Shown here piece by piece: positions 16,792 through 25,841 of a stretch of 64,000 bases of DNA. The stretch covers positions 496,001 to 560,000 of the forward strand of contig NZ_JAUSYH010000001.1 of assembly GCF_030816715.1 (NCBI RefSeq), in the 5' to 3' direction. Every line of letters begins with the position of its first letter. Position 1 is the first letter of the stretch. This stretch comes from Streptomyces achromogenes. Its GTDB lineage: Bacteria > Actinomycetota > Actinomycetes > Streptomycetales > Streptomycetaceae. The position numbers were made by a program, and so were the translations under genes. The notes beneath the pieces are model-generated. The model did not search any database, was not told the DNA's origin, and saw only the letters and a program-made list of their open reading frames with translations.

Positions 16792-18594
16792 GTGCAGAGA
16801 AGAATGCTGGGCAGAGCGCTCGCAACGTTCGCCGCGGCCTCGGCGTTGCTGGCTGTACCGGCCGGAGCGCAGGCGTACAACCCGACGGGCGGAACCCTGT
16901 ATCAGCTCGGCAGCGAGCCGTGTCTGAAGGGACGCGGCAACTGCGCGGTCTACCCCAAGTCGGCGCAGCTGCCGAGCGGACGGCTGGTGGCCGCGTTCGA
17001 GAAGTCCACGGTCGTGACGGCGTCGGGCAGCGCCGACGGACAGACCCTCCCCGTCTACAGGAGCGACGACAAGGGCACGTCCTGGCAGCCGCTGTCCGAG
17101 GTCAAGGCGCCCGCGTACATCTCCTCCGACCCGCAGTACGCGAAGTACACGAGCAACTGGACCAACCCCTACCTCTACGTCCTCCCCCAGGACGTCGGAG
17201 ACCTGAAGCAGGGCACGCTGCTCCTCGCGACGGTGGTGTCGGGCGACGACTACTACTACAAGGAGCACAAGGCCGCCGACCCCAACTGGATCCCGTCCAA
17301 CGACGGGGACCGCAAGGACCTGGCGATCGCCCTGTACTCCAGCAGCGACGAGGGTGCGACGTGGAAGATCCTCAACGTCGTCGCGACGGGCGGCTGGCAG
17401 GGCGGCAGCGCCGGCGCGGTCGGCCAGAACATCGCGAACGCCAACACGAACAGGCAGGTGGATCCCCTCTGGGAGCCGTACCTGATGGTCTACAAGGGCC
17501 AACTCGTCTGCTACTACTCCGACGAGAACGACTACACCGGCTTCAACGCGACCACCGGCGTCCCGACCCTCGACCCCGCCAACGGCACCGCCACGGATTC
17601 CCTCGGCCAGATCCTCGTGCACAGGACCTGGGACGGCCGCAGCGCCAACTGGAGCTCTCCCGTCGTCGACATCGCCGGGCTGACCCGGGACATGGGCGGC
17701 GGCAAGTCGGAGATCGGGGGCGGCCGGCCGGGCATGACGAACCTCGTCCGCACCACGGACGGCAAGTGGATGATCACCTACGAGTACTGGGGCGGCGGAG
17801 CCAACACCCGCTACCAGATCGCAGGCGACCCGCTGAAGTTCTCCACCGGATCGGCCGCCGGCACGGGGGTCGACTCACTGCCGGTCGACGCCGGCTCCCA
17901 TCCCCTCGCGATGGGCGGCAGTCCGGTCCTCATCAGGCTCCCCGGCGGCCGCCTGGTCTACAACGCCGCCGGCAGCGGCAACGTCTGGGTCAACGAGAGC
18001 GGACGCAGCGACGGCACGTGGAAGGAGTACCAGACGACCTCGCCGGGCGCCTACAGCCGCGACCTGCAGTACGTCGACGGCACCGGGCGCGTGGTGATCC
18101 TCAACAACCAGGGCACCTCGACGCTCAAGTTCGCCGAAGTCGACCTCGGCCACACCGACGGCGCCTACTACCAGTTGGTGAACCGCAAGACCGACCAGGT
18201 CATCGGGACCGGCAACAAGACCAACGACGCCAACCTCGGCAACGGAGACGTTCCCGACGTCCGTCTGGAGTCCCCCGGTTCCGCGGCGAACGCGGACACC
18301 CAGTTCTGGCACCTGACGACCGAGCCCGGCGGCGGCGTGACCCTGCTGAACAAGGCGGGCGGGCGGGCCGCGGCCATCTGGACGGGCAACGCGACGGTCG
18401 GCCAGAAGATCGGCCAGTGGGTCGACAACAGCGGTACCGGCACCTGGAACCTGGTCAGGACCAGCGACGGCTTCTACCGGCTGCAGTCGGTCAAGAACCC
18501 GAGCCTGTACCTGACCGGTGCGGCCGCCGGGGGGCAACTGACCCTGCAGAACTCGGCCACCGACGGCTCGCAGGACTGGGAGCTCGTCCAGTAG
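16792..18594 (+). CDS. Secreted sialidase-fold glycosidase with ricin-type lectin domain
   Basis: A 600-residue secreted protein with a signal peptide (RALATFAAASALLAVPAGAQA). Two Asp-boxes typical of six-bladed sialidase-fold proteins are visible: SDDKGTSW at 91-98 and SSSDEGATW at 183-191. The segment WTNPYLYVLPQDVG and later RPGMTNLVR suggest an exo-acting enzyme such as GH93 exo-arabinanase rather than a true sialidase, but this is not settled. Residues about 450-600 form a ricin-B-like trefoil (DTQFWHL, SQDWELV). GTG 16792 has AAGGAGGAA at ideal distance. It appears monocistronic. Confidence 0.8.
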   Translation: MQRRMLGRALATFAAASALLAVPAGAQAYNPTGGTLYQLGSEPCLKGRGNCAVYPKSAQLPSGRLVAAFEKSTVVTASGSADGQTLPVYRSDDKGTSWQPLSEVKAPAYISSDPQYAKYTSNWTNPYLYVLPQDVGDLKQGTLLLATVVSGDDYYYKEHKAADPNWIPSNDGDRKDLAIALYSSSDEGATWKILNVVATGGWQGGSAGAVGQNIANANTNRQVDPLWEPYLMVYKGQLVCYYSDENDYTGFNATTGVPTLDPANGTATDSLGQILVHRTWDGRSANWSSPVVDIAGLTRDMGGGKSEIGGGRPGMTNLVRTTDGKWMITYEYWGGGANTRYQIAGDPLKFSTGSAAGTGVDSLPVDAGSHPLAMGGSPVLIRLPGGRLVYNAAGSGNVWVNESGRSDGTWKEYQTTSPGAYSRDLQYVDGTGRVVILNNQGTSTLKFAEVDLGHTDGAYYQLVNRKTDQVIGTGNKTNDANLGNGDVPDVRLESPGSAANADTQFWHLTTEPGGGVTLLNKAGGRAAAIWTGNATVGQKIGQWVDNSGTGTWNLVRTSDGFYRLQSVKNPSLYLTGAAAGGQLTLQNSATDGSQDWELVQ

Positions 18595-18841
18595 GCCCCC
18601 GCCTCAACCCGCTGACCGCGGGCCGTCAACGCCTCCGGCAGCAGGTCCACCGCCTCCTCGAAGCCGCAGGCCGCCGACGTCAACACCGCCGTCGCGGGGG
18701 GGGGCATGGACGAGCGGCGCGCCACCCAAGGTGCTGCTCACCTTCTGAGCCCCGCGCGGACGCTCACCGACGGCGGGAGCGAGACCGCGTCCGGTCGTAC
18801 GGACCACGACGAACGGGGCCGGACGACCGGGCGGCCCGCCG

Positions 18842-19870
18842 TCACGGACGCGGGTCCACCGTGATGTGCGGCGACAGCGCGCGGAGGAAGTCCGGCGCGT
18901 CGAAGACCTTACCCGCGGAGGCGACGCCGACCGCCTCGATGCGCCCCGTGAGAACGCGGCCGACCGCCTCGACCACCAGGGGCGCGGTGACGGCGTAGAT
19001 GTCCCGGCCGCGGGCCACGGCCCGCCGTTCGGCGTCGCCGGAGCGCACCACGACGTCGACGACAAAAGTCTGGTCGGAGCGCCCGCGCTCGTCGGCCGCG
19101 GCCGGCACCGGGGTCTCCGGTGCCGCGATGTCCCGGGCCGCCTCGACCGTCATGTAGGTCCGCACGTCGGGGACGGACAGGTGGCTCGGCACGGTCACGA
19201 CGTCGGCCATCGTGAACTCCCCGACGACGGACCGCAGCCCCAGCGGCTCGGGGAAGGGCCATTCCAGGATCGGCGAGGCGTCGTCGCGGTATTCCAGCTG
19301 TCCGCCGGCGTAGCGGACGCGTCGGCCGTCGCGCCGCCGGCGGGAGACCGCGCCCGCCGTGCGCGTTCCGGCGGTGGGATGCCAGCTGCTCAGCCCGTAC
19401 GCGATGTGCACCTCGTCAGCGGTCGCCCAGTCCTGCGCGGCCGCGGTGACCAGCAGGTCGCCGAGGCCGCCGAAGAACGCCATCGCCGGCACGACCAGCA
19501 CACCCGCCTCCCGTGCCCGGTCGGCGAAGCGCGCGAAGGTGTCGGCGTTGGCCTCGATCTCGGCCGCCACGTCGAGGTACGGGATACGGGCCCGCAGCGC
19601 CGCCTCGATCACGGGGGCGGCCGTCGTGGCGAAGGGCCCGGCGCAGTTGATCACTGCCGCGGCGCCGGCCAGTGCCCGGTCGAGGGAGGCCGGGTCGTCG
19701 ACGGACGCCGGACGGGCCTCCCAGCCCGTCTCGTGCTCCAGCGCCTTCAGCTGATCGGCGTCGCGGCCGGAGAGGACCGGGAGGAACCCGCGCTCGCCGA
19801 GCTCCGTCACCACGAACCGCCCGGTGTGCCCGTAAGCGCCGAAGACCGCCACACGCTGTCCCGTTCCCAT
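18842..19870 (-). CDS. Saccharopine dehydrogenase-like NAD(P)-binding oxidoreductase
   Basis: A 342-residue protein beginning RVAVFGAYGHTGRFVVTELGERG, the glycine-rich nucleotide-binding unit of the saccharopine dehydrogenase/trans-acting enoyl reductase-like family. AAVINCAGPFATTAAPVIEAAL and YLDVAAEIEAN are further family-typical stretches. ATG 19870 has AGGAGAG upstream. It is divergent from the GlxA-type regulator at 19999 with 128 bp between starts, so it is a probable target. The substrate is unknown. Confidence 0.82.
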   Translation of the reverse strand: MGTGQRVAVFGAYGHTGRFVVTELGERGFLPVLSGRDADQLKALEHETGWEARPASVDDPASLDRALAGAAAVINCAGPFATTAAPVIEAALRARIPYLDVAAEIEANADTFARFADRAREAGVLVVPAMAFFGGLGDLLVTAAAQDWATADEVHIAYGLSSWHPTAGTRTAGAVSRRRRDGRRVRYAGGQLEYRDDASPILEWPFPEPLGLRSVVGEFTMADVVTVPSHLSVPDVRTYMTVEAARDIAAPETPVPAAADERGRSDQTFVVDVVVRSGDAERRAVARGRDIYAVTAPLVVEAVGRVLTGRIEAVGVASAGKVFDAPDFLRALSPHITVDPRP

Positions 19871-19998
19871 GTTCTCTCCTGCGACTCGATCGTTTTACTG
19901 CGCGCTCTTCGTCCGCCGCGCTCCGTCATGGACATCCTGGCGAAGATCCGCTCCCGGCCGCGACCGTCCGGAACGCCATTCCTCGTACACTTCCGGAC

Positions 19999-20958
19999 AT
20001 GACCACCGTCGCGCTGGCCGTCACCGACGGCATGCTGCACTTCGAACTGGCCCTGGCGTGCGAGGTGTTCGGCTCCGACCTGACCGGCGTGGCGGACCCC
20101 TGGTACCACTTCTCGCTCTGCGGGCCGGCCGCGGTGCGGGTGGGCCACTTCCGGCTGGAGCCCGATCACGGACTCGACCGGCTCGAGCACGCCGACACCG
20201 TGATCGTGCCGGGCTGGGCCGACATCGACCGCGATCCGCCGGCCGAGCTGGTCGAGGCGGTGCGCGCGGCCCACGAGGCGGGCGCCCGCGTGGCCTCGCT
20301 CTGCACGGGCGCCTTCGTGCTGGCCGCCGCCGGTCTGCTGGACGGCCGGCGGGCGACCACGCACTGGGCGCACGCCGAGGAGCTGGCTGCGCGTCACCCG
20401 CGGGTGACGGTCGACCCGGACGTTCTCTACGTGGACGACGGCAGCGTGCTCACCTCCGCCGGCAAGGCCGCCGCCATGGATCTGTGCCTGCATCTCGTAC
20501 GCCTCGACCACGGCTCGTCGGTCGCCAACACGCTCGCCCGCCGCCTGGTCGTGCCGCCGCACCGGGACGGCGGCCAGGCCCAGTTCGTCAGAACGCCGAT
20601 TCCCGCCCCGGGCAACCACCCGCTCGCCGAGCTGTTCCCCTGGGCGCTGCGTCGGCTGGACCGTCCGCTCACCGTGGAGGACCTGGCCCGCCGGGCGCGG
20701 ATGAGTTCGCGCCATCTCGGCCGCCACTTCAGGTCGGTCACCGGCACCACTCCGCTGCAGTGGCTGCTCACCCAGCGGATCCGCCGTGCGCAGGAGTTGC
20801 TGGAGACCACCGACGACACCGTCGACACCATCGCGACGGCCACCGGCATGGGCACCGCCACGACACTGCGGCGGCACTTCAACCGGACGGTCGGGGTGCC
20901 GCCGGACGCCTACCGCCGCACCTTCCGCTCCCGCGGTCTTCCCCCGGCGCACAGGTGA
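19999..20958 (+). CDS. GlxA-type AraC-family regulator (DJ-1/PfpI plus HTH)
   Basis: A 319-residue regulator. Residues 1-170 are a DJ-1/PfpI-like sensor domain with the nucleophile-elbow region VASLCTGAFVLAAAGLLDGRRATTHW split around Cys; residues about 215-315 are the AraC double HTH (MSSRHLGRHFRSVTG, then DTIATATGMGTATTLRRHF). The ATG at 19999 lies within the 128-bp divergent region, with the oxidoreductase at 18842-19870 as the likely target. The ligand is not known. Confidence 0.88.
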   Translation: MTTVALAVTDGMLHFELALACEVFGSDLTGVADPWYHFSLCGPAAVRVGHFRLEPDHGLDRLEHADTVIVPGWADIDRDPPAELVEAVRAAHEAGARVASLCTGAFVLAAAGLLDGRRATTHWAHAEELAARHPRVTVDPDVLYVDDGSVLTSAGKAAAMDLCLHLVRLDHGSSVANTLARRLVVPPHRDGGQAQFVRTPIPAPGNHPLAELFPWALRRLDRPLTVEDLARRARMSSRHLGRHFRSVTGTTPLQWLLTQRIRRAQELLETTDDTVDTIATATGMGTATTLRRHFNRTVGVPPDAYRRTFRSRGLPPAHR

Positions 20959-21073
20959 CACAGGTGACACACGAGCGGGACCGGATGAAACAGGGCGTTG
21001 ACAGCGCCGCATATGCGCCTCAGGATGTCAGCCACTCACTCCGCCGCTGGTCAGGAAGACGCTTCCCCGCCGA

Positions 21074-21087
21074 TTGAAACGTTTTAA
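21074..21087. promoter_or_regulatory. LacI-family-type operator in front of the rhamnosidase
   Basis: TTGAAACGTTTTAA is a near-perfect palindrome centred on ACGT, matching the central-CG operator style of LacI-family sugar repressors (TTGAAACGTTTCAA type). Its right end runs into the AAGGA ribosome-binding site (21086-21090) of the gene at 21097, so a bound repressor would lie within the transcribed leader. No LacI gene is in the window. Confidence 0.6.
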
Positions 21088-21096
21088 GGAACCACC

Positions 21097-24000
21097 GTGC
21101 CGCCTGTCGCCCCACCCTCCCGCGCCGCCCGAAGACACCGTGGATCCCGCATGGCCGGAACCCCGCGTTCTCTTCTGACGGTCCTGCTGGTCGTCTGCTT
21201 CGCCGTCTTCGGCGGCGTGACCGGACAGTTGCCCCTGGCGAGCGCCGCCCAGGGCGCCCCCGCGGCGCTGACGGTGAACAGCCTGACCACGCCCGTCGAC
21301 GTGGCCCCCGACTCCACCCCGCTGCTCGGCTGGCAGGTCGGCGGCGATCGGCAGACCGCCTACGAGATCCAGGTCGCCACGACCTCCTCCGCCCTGACCG
21401 GCAGCCCCGACGTGTGGGACTCGAGACAGGTCACCTCCACGGCCGACAGCAACGTCTCCTACGGCGGCCCGGCCCTGACGGCCTCCTCCGGCTACTACTG
21501 GCGGGTCCGCACCTGGGACTCCTCGGGCGCGGCGTCCCCGTGGTCCGCGGCGGCGACCTTCGGCACCGGGCCGGACAGCACCTGGCCGGGCGCCACCCCG
21601 ATCTGGAGCGGCGCCCCCACGGCGTGGACGGACTACACGTTCCAGGGCAGCTTCGTCATCAACGCCAAGTACGCCGGTGTCACCTTCCGCGCCCAGGACG
21701 CCAGCAACTACTACCTGTGGCAGTTCAAGGGCAACGGCGAGAACACCATCGCCCCCCAGATCCAGAAGAACGGCGCCTTCACCGCACTCAAGACCGCCGC
21801 GGCCCTCCCCTTCGCCCTCACCACCGGCTCCACCTACGACTTCCGCATCGTCGCCTCCGGCTCCACCTTCACCACCTCCCTCAAGGCCCACGCCGACACC
21901 ACCTGGACCCAGGTCGACACCACCACCGACACCACCTTCAGCGCCGGCGGCATCGGCTTCCGCACCGGTCTGACCGAACAGGCCACGTTCGACGACCTCA
22001 CCGTCACCGGCAGCGGCGGCCAGTCGCTCTACAGCAACGACTTCGGCGACACCGACAACGCCGACTTCACCTGCGGCACCGTCACGGGCGGCGCCCTGTT
22101 CGTCGACAAGGCGAAGAACTGCGGCACCGGCTTCCCGACCGCGTGGACGGACTACACGTTCCAGGGCAGCTTCGTCATCAACGCCAAGTACGCCGGTGTC
22201 ACCTTCCGCGCCCAGGACACCAGCAACTACTACCTGTGGCAGTTCAAGGGCAACGGCGAGAACACCATCGCCCCCCAGATCCAGAAGAACGGCGCCTTCA
22301 CCGCACTCAAGACCGCCGCGGCCCTCCCCTTCGCCCTCACCACCGGCTCCACCTACGACTTCCGCATCGTCGCCTCCGGCTCCACCTTCACCACCTCCCT
22401 CAAGGCCCACGCCGACACCACCTGGACCCAGGTCGACACCACCACCGACACCACCTTCAGCGCCGGCGGCATCGGCTTCCGCACCGGCAGCACGGAGCAG
22501 GCCACGTTCGACGACCTCACCGTCACCGGAGACAACAACCGGTCGCTGTACGGCAACGACTTCAGCGACGCCGCCAACGCCGACTTCACCTGCGGCACCG
22601 TCACGGGGGGCGCCCTGTCCCTCGGTACGGGCAAGAACTGCGGCACCGGGCTGCTGACGGTTCCCAGCTGGTCCTTCCTGCGCGGCAGCACCAGGCTCGC
22701 CGCCGGCAAGAGCATCGCCTGGGCCCACCTGTACGCCACCGGCGCGTCGACCACTCCGGCACGCCAGTTCGTCTACAAGCTGTGGGTCAACGGCAGTTTC
22801 GTCGGCGTGGGCCCGACCCGCCCGGTCGGCTCAGAAGCCCGCTACGACGGATACGACGTCACCTCGCTGCTGACCGCCGGCACCGTCAACACCGTCGGCG
22901 CCCTCGCCTACACCACCAGCGATCAGCGCTTCCTCGCCCAACTGGTGGTCCGCTACAGCGACGGCACCACCAAGACCCTGAGCACCGGCGCCGGCTGGAA
23001 GTCCCTGGACGGCACCCACATCCTGCCCAACGCCGGTTCCATCGGCACCAGTTACTACACCGCCCCCAAGGAGAACATCGACGCCCGCCGCTACCCCTTC
23101 GGCTTCGCCACGTCCGCCTTCGACGCCTCCGCGTGGCCCGCGGCCGTCACCAAGAGCGCCTTCACCAACCTCCAGCCTGCGCCCACCGCGAAGGTGCGGC
23201 AGGCCTTCAAGGCTCCTGTTTCCATCACCGAGTACTCCTCCGGCAACTACTTCCTCGACTACGGCCGCACCTGGATCGGCGGTCTGTCCCTGAGCTTGAC
23301 GGGCACCACCGGGCAGGTGGTCGACATCCGCTACGGCGAGGTCACCTCCGGCACGAACACGGTCAAGTACCAGACCTCGGCCGGCAACACCTACCAGGAC
23401 AAGTGGGTCCTGAAGTCCGGCAGTCAGCAACTGGAGACCTGGGGCCTGCGGGTCTTCCGGTACGTCCAGGTGATCGGCGCCCCGACAGGGCTGACCGGGT
23501 CCGACTTCAAGGCCGAGGCGTACCTCTACCCGTTCGACGGGTCGGCGGGCGCCTTCGCCTCCTCCGACACCTCGCTCAACGCGGTCTGGGCGCTGTCCCG
23601 CAACACCGTCGAGGCGACCAACCTCAACCTGTACGTCGACTCGTGGGAGCGCGAACGCGACATCTACGAAGCCGACACCTATCTGCAGCTCATGGGCAAC
23701 CTCTACACGGGCGGTGACACGGCACTGGGCGACTACTCCCTGAACTTCCTCAGGTCCAACCGCACCTGGCCCACCGAATGGCCCATGTACGTGATCCTGG
23801 CCATGCACGACAGTTACGAGACGACCGGCAACACCGCGCCGCTGTCCGCCGCGTACACCGCCCTGCAGGGCAAGCTGCCGGACAAGTGGTACGAGTCCGC
23901 GACCGGTCTGATCCACAAGACCACCGGCAGCACGGGCGCCAGCAGCTGCACCGACTGCGACATCGTCGACTGGCCCACCTCCGAGCGCGACGGCTACGTC

Positions 24001-24900
24001 TTCACCTCCTACAACACCGTCGTCAACGCGCTCGCCCACCGCGCCTACGAGAACATGGCCGACATCGCCACCGCACTGGGCAAGAGCGCGGACGCCACCG
24101 CCTACAGGGCGAAGGCCGACGCCATCAAGGACGCGGTCAACGCGCGGATGTGGGACTCCGCCAAGGGCGCCTACCGCGACGGCCTGAACAACGACGGCAC
24201 GGTGATCAACCACTACGCCGTCCAGGCCAGCGCCTTCGCCACCGCCTTCGGTCTCGCCGACTCCTCGCAGGCCGCGCAGGTCGCCTCCTACCTGGGCAGC
24301 CGCGGCATGGCGTGCAGCGTGTACTGCGCCCCGTTCGTCATCCAGGCCCTGTACGAGGGCAACCGGCCCGACCTCGCCCACACCCTGCTGACGTCGACCG
24401 GGACCCGCAGCTGGATGAACATGATCAACGACGGGGCGGGGGCCACCATGGAGGCCTGGGACCTGTCGCTGAAGTCCAACACCACCTATTCCCACCCGTG
24501 GGCGGCCTCTCCGGCCTTCACGATCGCCCGCAGCATGTTCGGCGTCCAGCCCACCGCCCCGGGCTACCGGACCTTCCGGATAAAGCCGCAGCCGACGTCG
24601 GTCACCTGGGCGAACGTCACGGTTCCCACCGCGCACGGCACCGTCGGGGCCGCATACGACACCACCGGCGGCGGCCGTGTCGACGTCGGCGTGAAGGTGC
24701 CGGCCAACACGACCGCCTCGGTGTACCTGCCGGGCGGCACAGCGGGCACGACCAGCGTCTTCATGGACGGCAGCAGCGTCGCCGCCACGTACGACAACGG
24801 CTTCCTGCGCGTGGACGGCGTCCAGCCGGGCTGCCACGTCGTCACCACGGCGTCCGACAGCACCCCGTACAGCGACACCAGGCTGACCGGCATCTGCTGA
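21097..24900 (+). CDS. Secreted GH78 alpha-L-rhamnosidase with duplicated insert domain
   Basis: A 1267-residue exported enzyme predicted to release L-rhamnose from glycosides. A signal segment (LLTVLLVVCFAVFGG) is followed by a fibronectin-like N-terminal domain (LTVNSLTTPVDVAPDSTPLLGW), two almost identical insert modules (about residues 176-345 and 349-517), the rhamnosidase beta-sandwich (VYKLWVNGSFVGVGPTRP), and the catalytic barrel including VDSWERERDIYEADTYLQLM, where the acidic catalytic residues are expected. GTG 21097 has AAGGA upstream; an ATG at 21151 would give a cleaner signal peptide but lacks a ribosome site. The LacI-type operator lies just upstream and a strong terminator downstream. 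Confidence 0.88.
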   Translation: MPPVAPPSRAARRHRGSRMAGTPRSLLTVLLVVCFAVFGGVTGQLPLASAAQGAPAALTVNSLTTPVDVAPDSTPLLGWQVGGDRQTAYEIQVATTSSALTGSPDVWDSRQVTSTADSNVSYGGPALTASSGYYWRVRTWDSSGAASPWSAAATFGTGPDSTWPGATPIWSGAPTAWTDYTFQGSFVINAKYAGVTFRAQDASNYYLWQFKGNGENTIAPQIQKNGAFTALKTAAALPFALTTGSTYDFRIVASGSTFTTSLKAHADTTWTQVDTTTDTTFSAGGIGFRTGLTEQATFDDLTVTGSGGQSLYSNDFGDTDNADFTCGTVTGGALFVDKAKNCGTGFPTAWTDYTFQGSFVINAKYAGVTFRAQDTSNYYLWQFKGNGENTIAPQIQKNGAFTALKTAAALPFALTTGSTYDFRIVASGSTFTTSLKAHADTTWTQVDTTTDTTFSAGGIGFRTGSTEQATFDDLTVTGDNNRSLYGNDFSDAANADFTCGTVTGGALSLGTGKNCGTGLLTVPSWSFLRGSTRLAAGKSIAWAHLYATGASTTPARQFVYKLWVNGSFVGVGPTRPVGSEARYDGYDVTSLLTAGTVNTVGALAYTTSDQRFLAQLVVRYSDGTTKTLSTGAGWKSLDGTHILPNAGSIGTSYYTAPKENIDARRYPFGFATSAFDASAWPAAVTKSAFTNLQPAPTAKVRQAFKAPVSITEYSSGNYFLDYGRTWIGGLSLSLTGTTGQVVDIRYGEVTSGTNTVKYQTSAGNTYQDKWVLKSGSQQLETWGLRVFRYVQVIGAPTGLTGSDFKAEAYLYPFDGSAGAFASSDTSLNAVWALSRNTVEATNLNLYVDSWERERDIYEADTYLQLMGNLYTGGDTALGDYSLNFLRSNRTWPTEWPMYVILAMHDSYETTGNTAPLSAAYTALQGKLPDKWYESATGLIHKTTGSTGASSCTDCDIVDWPTSERDGYVFTSYNTVVNALAHRAYENMADIATALGKSADATAYRAKADAIKDAVNARMWDSAKGAYRDGLNNDGTVINHYAVQASAFATAFGLADSSQAAQVASYLGSRGMACSVYCAPFVIQALYEGNRPDLAHTLLTSTGTRSWMNMINDGAGATMEAWDLSLKSNTTYSHPWAASPAFTIARSMFGVQPTAPGYRTFRIKPQPTSVTWANVTVPTAHGTVGAAYDTTGGGRVDVGVKVPANTTASVYLPGGTAGTTSVFMDGSSVAATYDNGFLRVDGVQPGCHVVTTASDSTPYSDTRLTGIC
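21622..22487 (+). repeat. Intragenic 519-bp duplication with a 347-bp near-identical core
   Basis: Bases 21622-21968 and 22141-22487 are identical except for one position (G at 21700, A at 22219; Ala versus Thr). The offset is 519 bp, exactly 173 codons. Downstream parts of the unit (ATFDDLTVTG, ADFTCGTVTGGAL) are also shared but have diverged more, which suggests duplication plus later gene conversion or selection on the core. Confidence 0.95.
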
Positions 24901-24918
24901 GACCACCGGCTCCCCGAG

Positions 24919-24953
24919 ACTGAGGCGCCCCGGACCTTCCGGGGCGCCTCAGT
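24919..24953. terminator. Strong hairpin terminator after the rhamnosidase
   Basis: ACTGAGGCGCCCCGGA (24919-24934) and TCCGGGGCGCCTCAGT (24938-24953) are perfect 16-bp inverted arms with a 3-base loop, beginning 19 bases after the stop codon. Confidence 0.85.
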
Positions 24954-25109
24954 GCGCTCCGCGGGAAGACAGCCGACGGCGCCCCGCACGTCATGACGCA
25001 GCGTGCCGGCAAGGCGACGGATCCCCCACGGCCTACCACCCCGGACCGGACCACGCCCAAGTGTGCGTAACTGTGAAAAAATCGCATATGAGGCAGAAGG
25101 AGGGTCCTC

Positions 25110-25790
25110 GTGAGCGATCCTGCCGACAAGCTCGGCTACGGGAGCATGGAGATCGACCGCGCGGGTCAGGCCGAGGCCTTCGACGCCATCGGCGACCACT
25201 ACGACGAGGCCTTCCCCCACAAGGAAGGCCAGGTCGCGTCCGCCGAGTGGCTCATCGCCTCCCTGCCGACCGGGTCCCGTGTCCTGGACCTGGGATGCGG
25301 CACCGGGGTCCCGACCGCCCGCCGGCTGGCTCAGGCGGGGCTGCGGGTGGTCGGCGTCGACCTGTCGGACAAGATGGTCGCGCTCGCCCGCAGGAACGTG
25401 CCCACCGGAGTGTTCCACCAGGCCGACATCGCGGACCTGCGGCCCGGCGGCCCACGGGACCTGGGCCGCTTCGACGCGGTGACGGCCTTCTTCGCCCTGC
25501 TCATGCTGCCGCGCGCGGAGATCCCGCTCGCCCTGCGGACCGTCCACCACCTGTTGTCTCCGCACGGACTGTTCGCGTTGTCGATGGTCGAGGCCGATGT
25601 GGACGACTTCCCCATCCCCTTCATCGGCCGGACGATCCGGGTGTCCGGCTACCTCCGGGAGGAACTGCGCGAGGTCGTCGAGGCGACCGGTTTCGAGATC
25701 GTCGCGGAGACCTCGTACACGTACGCTCCGGCGACCGTGGACGTCCAGCCCGAGGTGCAGATCTTCCTGCGGTGCGGGCGGCGCGCCTGA
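25110..25790 (+). CDS. Class I SAM-dependent methyltransferase
   Basis: A 226-residue methyltransferase with motif I RVLDLGCGTGVPTA at about 57-70, then VVGVDLSDKMVALARR, and VTAFFALLMLPRAEIPLAL in the position of motifs II/III. GTG 25110 has GAAGGAGGG upstream. It precedes the SpoIIE-type phosphatase by 51 bp in the same direction, so they may be co-transcribed. The methyl acceptor is unknown. Confidence 0.85.
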   Translation: MSDPADKLGYGSMEIDRAGQAEAFDAIGDHYDEAFPHKEGQVASAEWLIASLPTGSRVLDLGCGTGVPTARRLAQAGLRVVGVDLSDKMVALARRNVPTGVFHQADIADLRPGGPRDLGRFDAVTAFFALLMLPRAEIPLALRTVHHLLSPHGLFALSMVEADVDDFPIPFIGRTIRVSGYLREELREVVEATGFEIVAETSYTYAPATVDVQPEVQIFLRCGRRA

Positions 25791-25841
25791 CGCCCCTGAT
25801 CCACCCTCGCCCGGCGGGCCCGCACGGCAGGAAGGACGCGC

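Noticed and set aside
16792..18594. Calling this a true sialidase (neuraminidase)
   Set aside because: Asp-boxes only show the fold; the Arg triad and overall pattern could not be confirmed, and GH93-type exo-arabinanase fits at least as well.
18595..18841. Possible gene remnant ending in a GAPPKVLLTF-like tail near 18720-18747
   Set aside because: Only one short stretch looks coding and no family could be named; the region also contains a long G run, so it was left as intergenic.
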